DNA of 64,000 nt, taken from the NCBI RefSeq assembly GCF_003473485.1, contig NC_053048.1, positions 48,233,755 to 48,297,754 of the forward strand, read 5' to 3'. Position 1 is the first letter of the stretch. Each line of letters opens with the position of its first letter. The notes beneath the pieces are model-generated. The model saw only the letters and a program-made list of their open reading frames with translations. It did not search any database and was not told the DNA's origin. Positions 1 to 10,921 of the stretch are shown piece after piece. The position numbers and the translations under genes were made by a program. The DNA comes from Medicago truncatula. Taxonomy: Eukaryota; Streptophyta; Magnoliopsida; Fabales; Fabaceae.

Positions 1-356
1 TTTGATTTCCCGTCTTTGTGCGGTGTGTTTGATTTTCCGTCTTAGTACGGTGTTTATTTGATTCAGGTTGAAAGATTAGCTTTGAGCAAGTGCAGATCCG
101 ATCAATGACAATGACTTTGGCGTCGTCAACGTTGTAGATCCGGATACATGAGTATTTCGGAGACTTAAATATAGTCATATTAGTCATATTTGCAGGCACA
201 AGTACTTTGCCGTTTTATGCTATTAACATGGATGATGTGAGTTTGTTCACAGATTCATCCTTTTTGTTTTTAGTGAATTTGAATTTGTATTGTATCGATG
301 TACTCTATCAATTTGAATGAAAGAATATCGTTTATTTTTGTCAAAAAAAAAAAAAA
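1..356 (+). mobile_element. 3' end of a probable LINE (non-LTR) element with poly(A) tail
   Basis: The stretch has no long open frame and ends in a run of A at about 343-356, as the 3' UTR and tail of a plant L1-type LINE would. The tail joins directly to the interior of a MITE arm: the next bases match the middle of that arm in the second copy near 49.2 kb. This LINE therefore appears to have landed inside the composite element that continues to 1655. The 5' part lies outside the window. The LINE assignment rests on the poly(A) tail and the junction only; a retroposed transcript is the alternative. Confidence 0.45.
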
Positions 357-1655
357 CACATATACATCCTTTTTCTCATTTTTTTTTAAGAAATACATAA
401 TATTATTTTTTAAAATATATTTTTATGAAAAATAAAAATCCATAAATATGATGAAGATGTTCATTATCTTCATTTTCTTCCTTTGAATCTTCATCATCTT
501 CATTGAATCAAAAAAATTTCTACACAATTATATCTCCAAATATCATGAATTAATGTTATATTCACATCAAATCTTCTTTTAAACACAAAAATCAAAACCC
601 TGTACAGAAAGAGATTTAGTTTCATCGAGAAAAAAAAATTGTCACATCGTACATTATTATTATTATTATTTTCTTACTCAATATTCAAACCCGGTATAAA
701 AATAACCTCAAAATTGAGAGTAGCTTTGCACATCAATTTTTTTTTGTTTCAGAACAATCTTAACTTTCGTAAAGTCTAACCCTTCCGCCAGTTACTAAGC
801 CTCCACCATCCGCCTTGCAACATTTGTGAAATTAAGATTTTGATTTTTGTGTTTAAAAGAAGATTTGAGGTGAATATAACATTAATTCACGATATTTGGA
901 GATATATTTTAGTAGAATTTTTTTATTTAAAGAAGATGATGAAGATTCAAAGGAAGAAGATGAATATGATGAACATCTTCATCATATTTATGGACTTTTT
1001 TTCATCTTTAATAAAAAAATGAGAAAAAAGATGTATATGTGCTTCTAAGAGAGATAAAGGACCTAAACGGAAAAAAATAAAGATAAAGGACCAAAGTGTT
1101 ACAAATAAATAAAATAAAGGACCCATAATGTAATTTTGCCTTAATTATATTTAGGTGTTCAATCTTAATTAATTTACACTACATGACTGGCTTAGAACAA
1201 TTAAAATTTCACATCAAATTTCTTTCATCTGAATGTCCTTAAGTTTATCAGTTACATTCATAAAATTTCTTATTCCCATTTTGATTGTTCTTTTTGATTT
1301 GATTTTTCTTGGTTGTGAAGTAGTTAACAACCAAGAATCCAACTGATGAATTTAAGGACATTCAGATGAAAGAAATTTTATGTAAAATTTTATTTGTTAT
1401 AAGTCTTGTGGTGTAAATTAATTAAGATTGAACACCTTAATATATATAAAAAAATCATTTGCTGTTTAAAAAAAATATAAAAAAAATTAAAAGTATTAAA
1501 AGTTACTTTATAATTAAGATTAACTCTTTTATTTTAAAAAAAAATCTACTAATTTATTTGACATTTAATGTTGCCTATGTATATTACATTTTTATTGATT
1601 GATAACATGAGAGGGTAATTACCCCTAAACAAGAGAGGATAACGTAGGCCTCACC
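357..1655. mobile_element. Foldback element with nested MULE-type MITE, copy 1 (left side cut)
   Basis: From 357 to 1140 lies a near-palindromic MITE. Its left arm (about 357-620) is the reverse complement of its right arm (about 835-1140), with a short ATT microsatellite in the spacer at 650-672. The MITE is followed by TTAATTATA (1141-1149). From 1153 to 1438 is an inner palindrome opening AGGTGTTCAATC and closing with its complement. From about 1440 to 1655 is the outer terminal arm ending in GGCCTCACC. The same order, inverted, recurs at 48016-50248. The element ends only about 25-180 bp before the possible starts of the arsenate reductase gene, so its arm probably forms part of that promoter. 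Confidence 0.8.
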
Positions 1656-1833
1656 AAACTTATTTTGCTCAAAAAAGTTAATGAAAAGTGCACCGTGTGC
1701 ATGCATCCGGTTGGGTTGCAAAATGAGTTGGATTCGGGGCCAGCGTCTGTTTCCCCAAATAAAAGTCAATCTGAGAGGCATGGGAGTCGGAAAGAGTAGT
1801 CAGCGTAGAAATAGTGAATTACCAGCAGAGAAG

Positions 1834-4216
1834 ATGGCTCACAGTATCTCATACGTAACAGGCTCCGAGCTTCTCTCTCTCAAACGCCAACCAACCATCG
1901 CCATCGTTGATGTGAGAGACGATGAGAGGAGTTATGATGGTCACATATCCGGTTCTCTTCACTACGCAAACGATGGTTTCTCCCAAAACATCTCCAAGCT
2001 TCTTCAAGAAGTTAAAGGCAAAGACACCCTCGTCTTTCACTGCGCTCTAAGTCAGGTACCTCAACTTTCCATCCCATCCACCCTCTTTTTTCAGATCCAT
2101 ATGTATTGCTCCTTTTGCTCACATCTATGTATCTAATTTACTCTCAAATTAGTTTCTGAATTATATCACTTACTAGGAAATTCAACGCATATGTCCTGTC
2201 TTGCGTTGTTATGTTAAGTAGATCAAACACACATTTACTGTCAAACTAGTCAATGAATTATAAGTGTTGATAATACAAGTTATTTCTATAACAAGAGATG
2301 AAATTTAACCTTCTTCGTGTAAGCTATCCTTGGTAGGTTATGGAAATAAGCTGAAATCAGTTTAGTTCTCCCAGACAGTTTCTCAAGTGCTTATTATGTT
2401 GCTAGATAAGTTCAAACAAGTCAATCTAAACAATCCGTATTCCTCACTGTAAAAAAAAGCCTTTAGGAATGGCGTCGGAGAAGGCTTGAGCAATGTTATA
2501 CCTTTTCTAAATTTCACGAAAAAAATAATACTACACTTATATATAGAATAGCTAGGACATCCTATTACTGATTATACTGCAATGTCTTCTAGCTGTCTGT
2601 TATCCCTAACATGTCTTTGGTGTGCATCCTGCCTAGTACCCTCGGAGGTGCCTCCCTGATCCTTTCTCAGTACTATTTATAACATCTTATATTGGACCTA
2701 TAAAATTTCAGGCTGTTGTTACTTGTTAGAGATGTGAAACCATCAACCATTCACGATCCTTCGTCTAATTTTTTTTGGAGAGTTGATTATTGACCTAGTA
2801 TCCTGAGTGAACATGAAAGAACAATAACTTAAAAGGCGGAAAATAATAACTTCACATTTCGCAGAAAACACGGAGGTTGAGGATGAAAAGTGACCCATGG
2901 TATTAGTCTGTATTGTTCATTGAATAAAGTTTTAGTCAACACTAGCGTTTTCTAGTATCGTACCCTCTATCAACAAGCGACGGAGATTGATGCTTGCCAT
3001 CCCATTCTTCTAAATAAAGTGCAACTGTAGCACAAGTCAATAGGTCTCTGCATTGTCCCATGTTTCAAGCCTAAAGGGAACTTGTCTGAAGGGTATGTAA
3101 GAGATATAAAACCATTCCCGTGTCTCCAATTAAGATCCAAATGTTTGAGAAAGTTGGCTGTTGGCGGCTGACAAAATTAAGTATGTGCATGCATCACTCT
3201 CATAGTGTATAGACTCTCCTTTGACGTTGATTAGCGAGAAATCTACAAGTTTTACCAAAACCAAGATAATTGGACAGCCATGATGTGTGGAAAACTGTTT
3301 GTCATTGGCGAGTGGAATATAGCTCTATGACATTGTTTTACCCAGCTTTTCACCACACCTCTAGACACAAATCACATCTAATTTCTGTTATGAGCAACTC
3401 CTTTTGCTAAAGATGATGCTTCTTAATTTGGAGTTTTCATTGGCAGCTCCGTAGCTGACTAACAGTAGTGTGGAAAGAAAAAAATAGTATATTTGATTCA
3501 AAGGTAGAGTTTAAAATAGGAGAGGTAGTTGGCCAAAATAAAATTGAGGAAGGAGGGAGTAACGTAGATTCACCATTCTGGGAGGAATAGACTGCAGCGG
3601 TTTTAGAGGATGAGAACTCCTTAAGCAAAAGAATAAAAATTAATAAAATTTGTTTATATTGTTTGTTTAACTACATTCCATCGGCTCAGGCAAAGTGCTA
3701 CATTAAATTTTCTCATACTGAATCTGATTCCTGCTCTTAGGATGATATTCTAGTCATAAATTTCAATGTTTACATGATTGATTGATCAGCTTCTTGTATG
3801 CACTTCCACACTCTAATGCAAGCAACTTTCTAGGATGTGCATAGTGATTTTAATGTTGTACAGTCGTTACGATGAAAAAATCAACTTGACATGCCTTGTC
3901 AGAAACATGTTTGTACAGATTATGAGTCATGACATTTGAGAATCTTTTTCGTCATGGGAACATGGATGTCTTCCTATACTTTTTTTTTGTATGATACCAG
4001 AATGTTTCTCTCTAAACTGAAAGTGGTGTGAACTATTTATAGGTTCGAGGCCCAAGTTGTGCTAGGAAGCTTGCCAATTATCTCGAAGAGAGCAAGGAGG
4101 ATGTTGGGATAAAGAACATCATGGTCTTAGAACGTGGCTTCAATGGGTGGGAAGCTTCTGGCAGACCTGTTTGCCGCTGCAATAATGTTCCTTGCAAGGG
4201 GAGTGAGTGTGCTTAA
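1834..4216 (+). CDS. ACR2: CDC25-like dual-specificity phosphatase / arsenate reductase (rhodanese fold)
   Basis: Two exons, 1834-2055 and 4043-4216, joined in phase across a 1,987-bp GT-AG intron, give 131 residues. The single rhodanese domain carries the HCX5R catalytic loop HCALSQVR, formed across the splice (HCALSQ|VR). The ending [15 protein letters not shown], then a Cys-rich tail ([12 protein letters not shown]), matches the plant Arath;CDC25/ACR2 family as I remember it. In that family the enzyme reduces arsenate to arsenite with glutathione/glutaredoxin and has CDC25-type phosphatase activity in vitro; the tail cysteines are thought to bind zinc. The start at 1834 gives [14 protein letters not shown], which aligns with the family core. 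Two in-frame ATGs further up (1681, 1780) could add an N-terminal extension, as the Arabidopsis gene model also has one. Function is from family knowledge. Confidence 0.92.
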
Positions 4217-6064
4217 TCGAAGACATCTTTGTGGCTGGGAATTGGGATGGAATCATGGAAGTCTATTGTCTTTCCTATGTTATGTATCTGCAAACATTTG
4301 TATACTAAAGAAAATGTATGACTACTATAATTACATTACCATATAAATCATAGGTAAGCTGAATATCTAATTACTGTTTCGTCCATCACTTTATGGTTAA
4401 AGAAATCCTTGATTGGAGATTGGCAAGAATAACAAAGATACTCATTTTCTTTATGAATTTTTCTGCGGTATTGCATAATGTAACTTAATGAATATGGTTG
4501 AGAAGTTTTGCTTTGGCTAGTTTCAATAGTTGGTGTTGCGCTCAACGAGCTTTTTGGGGATTTGGAGACTGGAGTCAAAATTATGTCTTTAACGAGCTCT
4601 GTTAAATGTAAATAATATTGTCAGCAGCTGTATGCATGAGTGTGAAGGTTGCTCTGTCTTGCTCATGGCGCATATTTTGTAACGTTTGATGATGTACATG
4701 TAGCTTGTCTGTATTAGATTTCCATGAAAGTAAACCAAAAAACCACTTCTCAAAGCATTTTTTATCAAAGCTACACTTGACACGTAAGTTTTAGCCAAAA
4801 TCTCATTTGTCTGCTATTTTGGATGCGCTTCTGGAATGCTGGCTGTGTCGGATCCCTGTAGTTCATTCTTAAGCTTTGGTCAAAATCTTATTTGACCCTC
4901 CGCAGTAGCTAAACAAAACATTCTAAACTTGATCTACATAGTCCATATTGTCTACTACTTTGGAGTAGGAGGTGACAAGGTACGTCAAGTTAGTTTGTTT
5001 AGCCATGTTTTTTGGCATGACTGGGACTTCCAATCCTTCAACTGGCCTTGACCTGTCCGCATAACCCATAAAAAAGATCACAAGGGAGGCTTTGTGTTTT
5101 AACTTTTAAGGAATGTCTCACCTATTTTTTGTGCTAACCCGTCAGTTCTTCAAATAATCAGCACCTTTCGTGTGTTTTCTTTTTGCTATTGGAGGGTCGA
5201 CACCCCAATCCATGGTTCTGTGTGATTTTCAACCAAGCTTCTTAATTCAACATGCATTGCCATATTATAGACAAATTAATCACAACCAGGATCAAATGTG
5301 ATGGGTTGATCCATTTTGTCATCCCTGCTTTAGGGGCGCTTCAGCAAAACTATTATTTGCACGCCATTCTCATTGTGCATATATAATCTTTAACATATCA
5401 TTTGTCACTCGCTAAAAGTTAAACCAAACATTAATCTCTTCCATAGTATACCATTTACTATTTTTTTAGGTGATTCCAAAATCTCATTTGTTTTTTTTTC
5501 TTCTTTTCTACGTTTCTATTACTAACTACACAATGAAAACCCAAGCAACCTAAATTAACTGTTAGCAGGAATTTAAAGAGTCATTGCTATCACATCTTTA
5601 TAATTTGTACCTTGTTAGTGGTTTGAACATAATGATATAGAAATCAAAGTGATATAAGGAGATCACCAAATTTAACTCCTCCCACTTATACAATAACAAC
5701 TAACATTTCTTCTAATAAGATAAAATTAGCTCTTGGCCATTCCCATATCAATTTTTTAGAAGCTTTTCTCATTAAAATTCTCTTTAAATAAAGAATAATC
5801 AACCCTAGTTATGGTGACTGAAAATAGATTAATAGATGTTGAACCAATAAATAGTTTTACCATGGAGTTGCTCCCATCCCATGTCACTAGGTTTACATAC
5901 GTGGGCGCTATCCAGTTTTCTATGCTTCCATCAAAACTTTCTCTCTACTACGACGACGTTTAAGTACTCTCATGTGTTTTCAACTTTGAAAGCAATGTTT
6001 ATACGACGTTATATTGATGTACGTAAATAAATAAATAGCGGTAACAAGAGACATAAGACACGAA
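4217..6064. other. Intergenic: arsenate reductase 3' region and unannotated spacer
   Basis: The first few hundred bases are presumably the 3' UTR. The rest is AT-rich spacer with no coding stretch, tRNA or clear terminal repeat that I could recognise. Confidence 0.5.
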
Positions 6065-6138
6065 GGCCCATTAGCTCAGTTGGTTAGAGCGTCGTGCTAA
6101 TAACGCGAAGGTCGCAGGTTCGAAACCTGCATGGGCCA
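6065..6138 (+). tRNA. trnI-AAU: tRNA-Ile (anticodon AAU)
   Basis: A complete 74-nt cloverleaf without intron. The acceptor stem is GGCCCAT/ATGGGCC (6065-6071 with 6131-6137) with discriminator A at 6138. The D arm is GCTC/GAGC. The anticodon stem TCGTG/CGCGA closes the loop CTAATAA with AAT at 6099-6101. The T arm is GCAGG/CCTGC around TTCGAAA. A TTTT run at 6141-6144 can serve as the Pol III terminator. All invariant positions look normal, so it is probably a working nuclear gene. Confidence 0.97.
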
Positions 6139-6436
6139 ATTTTATATTTATTTTAGGGATGCGAAAATCACGAAATTCGGCGCAACGTATACAATACTGC
6201 AGAGATACCTTCGGTGAAATATCCAACGGTTTTCGTCGGCTTAGTTGTCGTAAAGCCAGCATTTCATTTACATTTTTTTATTTTTTTTTTATAATTAGAA
6301 TTGAACCTATTTGTTGTTGCCTTCGAAAACCGTTTGTTACTCATCCATCATCTTCTACAACTCTCTCGTGAGTCGTGACTCTTGCATCAACAACTCCAAC
6401 TCTGCAATCACAAATCGAGAGATAATTCATTTCAAC

Positions 6437-8724
6437 ATGGTAATTCCTATTTTCTCTTCCGATTTTCAATTCATCGATTCAATTTGTATTCTAAATTCAT
6501 TTCTATTTTTGTGATTTAGGTTTGCTTGTTTTGCTTATTGCCCCTTTTCCTCGTTCCAATCGTCAACGTATTACCTATTCTCTTCTATTATCTTATGGTA
6601 CGTGCTTTTTACTTCTTTCGCATCATAATAATTCACAAGATTTTTTAATTTAAACAGATTCTCAATTCTATAATTTTAATTTAGTAGAAGTTTGTATTTG
6701 AATTGAAGACGGTCTTATAATCGAAATCTTACTTTGGGAGATTTGGGAAAAACAAGTAAAACAAGATTTTTCATCAAAATTTGAATCAATCTTGTTATCC
6801 TGTTTTCTGTGAGTTTTGAACTTCATAAATTTTACAGGGAAAAGTATATCGTCTTTTCGGCTGGGAGTATAGGAAACCAGAGATTGCCCCTCCTGCATGT
6901 CCTTACAAGCCTGCAGCCCAAAAGGACAGTAAAGTAAGTCAATGTCTAAATAACTATCAATGTATTATTTAGTTATGGATTGAATGACAATGAAGCATAT
7001 TCTGTTAAGCTGTATGTATATCTTACAATCCAAACATCAAGTGGTCATAGGTCTCAGGAATTAGAAAACCCCAAAATAAAGCAGCTCAAGAATTTACCAA
7101 CAAAAGTAATGCACTAGTAATTGAAAAGCTGATATAAAACACGACAACAATCCATTTCAACCCGGCCTATCCACCACATAGAATGTATGTATTGGAAGAA
7201 ATGGTTTTCAAACTATTGAATCAACTCATACCAATTTACAACTCTAGGTATAGGTATCATAATCGAGTTGACTAGCTTATAAAATAGTTTCTTTGCTAAC
7301 ACGGGTAGGCTCTTACTCACACAGAATCCTGAGTTTGAGGACGGTCTAACAAGACTTACAATATAATGGTTGTTTTTCCCTGAATGACAGTGTTTTGGTC
7401 TTATTTGGGAAACCCAAAGTGTAATAGTTGAATAATAAGGCTTCGCCATGCACAAAATATTAACCTTGCAGTTGTAGCCTTTGACTCCACCAAGGCATCT
7501 AATCTAACATACATCCCAACAGCCCATCATCAGAGGAGGCGAATGATACTGTATTGAGTCTTAACCCCTATAGCTTCCAAGCATAATGGAAGCTACGAAT
7601 TTGAGAACATAAACAAGCTCATCATTGCAAGGTTGCAATGAACCAAGCAAGCCAACAGAGTGAATGAACCCAACTCCAATGAGCTGAAACATAGCTCTGT
7701 CAAGCTGAATCCAACTTAAGTAAAGAGAAGAACATAGTTTCATCATCCTTCACTCTTAAGTAATTTGGAGTTTTGTGATTTCTCAATTTGTCCATTGCTT
7801 TTAAACTTGCTATGCTCGTTCTGTATGTTGAGTTGCGAACCTCTCGTGTGATTTGTGAATATGTCTATTGGTTTTGAATTGTTATACTTATGGCGTGTTT
7901 GTACATTTTGCTCCACTCTGATCCAGAGACTATGTTTGAATATTGATTGTTGACTTTCTTATCGATGGTTGCCTATTTTTTTCCTCTGAAGTGGATTACT
8001 TGTTTATCGATGGTTGAGCCGCTCCCTTACGTTTTTTGGACTTTTCTGCTTAACTATAATTTTAAGATTTCTTTTCTGCTCAGATAGTTTCTGAAACCCA
8101 GCAAGAACAGTATTATAGGTCAACTGTTCTAATTAAAGGAGCACTTTTTCTTCAAAAAAATAAAATAAAGGAGCTCTTTGTCCTGGAAGAGTATCCTAGA
8201 CTTTATTATAAGCAAACTCTATGTTATGAAATACTCTAGGTTTACTGTTCTATGTAACCCGGATTCATTCAATCACAAGTTTTCTCAAGATATTGTTCTA
8301 TGTTACATGATAGGATGGATGATATACCATTCATGGAGGGTGGCTGTATATAAATAACTATCAGAGGTGGGGAAATATGAATATATGATCCATGCCATAA
8401 TTGTCAGTAAAATATAGTCATAAATATTTTGGTTTAACTGACAAGCTGATATCACTTATATCATCGGTACATATCCCTCCCTGTATTCGCAATTTGTTAG
8501 AGTTTGAATGATCCTCAATGGTAGGTTCTGTTTTGGGTTTTCTGCATCATGAATGTTATGTACAGTACACATGTGCATCATCGCATGCCTAGAAACACAT
8601 GCTGTTCTAATGTTACTGCCATGAAATTGAATAAATCCAAATGATTTTGCAGGTAGAAGCTGAAGCTGCGCCGGCTCCAGTAGAAGCTGTAAAGGCTGGA
8701 GGAGTAGATGTCAAGCAGGACTAA
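6437..8724 (+). CDS. Small UPF0729 (C18orf32-like) membrane protein
   Basis: Four coding exons: 6437-6439 (ATG alone), 6520-6597, 6838-6933 and 8653-8724, all with GT-AG introns, give 82 residues. The protein opens [17 protein letters not shown], a hydrophobic N-terminal anchor of about 28 residues. A conserved block follows ([14 protein letters not shown], then PPACPYKP), and an Ala/Glu/Val-rich tail ends in VDVKQD. This layout matches the plant members of the UPF0729 family, whose human relative C18orf32 is reported at the ER and lipid droplets. Biochemical role unknown. The first coding exon is only the start codon, so simple gene finders would miss it. Intron 3 (6934-8652) is long and non-coding. 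Confidence 0.85.
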
Positions 8725-10149
8725 CATCACATCTCAAGATCATTCAAAATATTAAATTATAAATTGGAAATGATCTTAAGATCTATCAGAAAACAAAGAC
8801 TTAACATATTATATGTGATATGTATATAAGAGTACGGTCAGTTCTGTTTGGATTGCATTGTTTTTTGATATCTGAGTTGAAAATGAATCCAATTCAATAA
8901 AAAAAACTTGATTTTTGGTTACCAGTATTTGGCTAAGTTATTTAGATTTGCACTAGTTGAAAATGCTTTGTTTGCTTCAAGTTCATCAACACGTATGTTT
9001 GTGCCGCCGCCTCTGTAGTCACAGCACTGAGGACGAAATTGTGGAATCCGACAAATCAACTGCCCTCAGATTCTACCCTTTTCTTTACCTCTATGTAAAT
9101 ATTCTATAATCTAGCTTTACTAATATTATAACAATCCTTTGGGATTCAAATTGAATATTTATCCTTAAAATCGTTTGCCTCTTTCTGTCTTTCATTTTCA
9201 CACAATGAACAAAAAAAAAAAAGAGAGAAAAATCCTTGAGATCTAATTAGTGGATGTGGGGACCTTTGAACAAAGCGCGGTGTTTGTTATAATTTCCCTT
9301 CCAAGTGGGAAGTAGATGCATGCTAATGTTTGTTTACCTATAATTAGATACGTCACTGATTACTTTCATTTTTTTCTACTGTCTCTAACTGCCGACTTTA
9401 TTGCTTCTATATGAGATCATATTTCTTTGTTCCTATTAAGACATTGTTTGCTTCTATAAATGCATATTGGAAATTAGGGGGTCCAGATTCCAAATGTTAG
9501 ATGATATATGCATGTTAAATTGATTATTTAAAGTGGACTTCGATTGAGTGGTCCTAGAATAAGAATAATACATATCGATAACATGATCTAAATTCCCTAA
9601 ACTAGATAAAAGATTACTTTCATGATTTTTTGTTAGCAAATATATGGTTGTATGTATAAGTCACTAATAATATTTGATCTAAGAAATTTACTAATAATAA
9701 ATTAATTTGCACAACAAAAAATAAATAAAAAGTAGAGGTAAAATCTCATATGGAGTTGGATGGACCATGCCATACCAGCGTAGTGGAGTTGGAATTTTGG
9801 CATATTTTTTCCTAAAGTGCTCCCCATTTTCCAAGCGTCCCACCAAGTTGACAACTTACCTAAGCATGGCAATTTTGAATTGAAAATGTAATTTACCCTA
9901 GCCAATGACATGGTTGCATAATGACATGTAATTGTCTCCTCTAGTGCGGGAAAAAGGTACAAATATTACCTAACCATGGTTACATAATTATCACACTTAC
10001 ATTAAACCAAGGTAATCAAATCCAAATCGACCAGTAAGATTAGTTCCTTTGTTCTTGGTTCTTTCTTTGGTTAAGGTAAGTTTAGTGGAGTATCATGTCA
10101 TTTTAACGCACTTACTCACACTCACAAGGCTACGAGTGTAATTTCCTTT
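8725..10149. other. Intergenic spacer, no gene seen
   Basis: After the UPF0729 stop codon there is a probable 3' UTR to about 8920, then AT-rich spacer. I found no coding region, RNA gene or clear transposon ends here. Confidence 0.45.
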
Positions 10150-10158
10150 TTAAATTTT

Positions 10159-10682
10159 GGGTTAAATATGTTTTTGGTCCCTACATTTTGCACGATTTTG
10201 AGAATTAGTCCTTACATTTCAATAAATGTTTTTAAAATCCCTACATTTTTCCTGAGTTAGTGTAAATAGTCCTTGTTGTTAAATTTCTAACGTGATGCCA
10301 ATGTTGGCGGTTCAATCTCGCCGGAAAACGGCGAAGAACTTCACCACGATCTTTCTCCGCAGCTTCGTAGATGCGGATCGCCGGTGTTCGTCACACTTCC
10401 GGTGAAATATGTTGGTTTAGAGGGGAAGATTTGGAAGCCGAAAGCGATGATGTTATCGTTGAAAGCGCTTGTTGTTGCGGGTGTGGAAGGTGTTGTGGTG
10501 GAGATTTGGTGGGGTGGGGTTGAACTTGTTATGATGATCTGTGTTTCATCAACATGGCACTGATGACAGGGACCAATTGCACTAACGGAGAAAAAATGTA
10601 GGGATTTTAAAAACATTCATTGAAATGTAGGGACTATTCTCAAAATCGCGCAAAATGTAGGGACCAAAAACATATTTAACCC
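10159..10682. mobile_element. Pack-MULE-like element carrying a beta-amylase fragment
   Basis: The ends are long inverted repeats of roughly 95 bp, each opening GGGTTAAATATGTTTTTGG. They are flanked by an exact 9-bp target duplication TTAAATTTT (10150-10158 and 10683-10691), the size typical of Mutator-like elements. The GC-richer core (about 10310-10540) reads on the + strand as part of a glycoside hydrolase family 14 (beta-amylase) N-terminal region, with GSPVFVTLPV, KPKAMMLSLKAL and AGVEGVVVEIWWG. There is no transposase, so the element is non-autonomous. The fragment is too short to be an enzyme; it stands as a captured exon piece. Confidence 0.85.
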
Positions 10683-10921
10683 TTAAATTTTCAACCATGT
10701 CAATATTTATATACTCATCATATTCATAATACACACTTATTTTCTCTCATTTTCTCCGTTTTTTTTTTGTCCATTTCGTAACGGAAGTTTCTCCTAACTT
10801 TCTTTCTTCTATGTCAAATAAATCTCATACTATACTACTTATAGTAGCATACTAGCACAGTAAAAACCGTTTTTAAACGATAACGGTAACAACAACAACA
10901 AGAATAGTATTGTCTGTTATT

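Noticed and set aside
840-1022. 60-residue frame, and similar frames at 49248-49460 and 49687-49899
   Set aside because: All are arms of the same palindromic MITE; most start at non-ATG codons.
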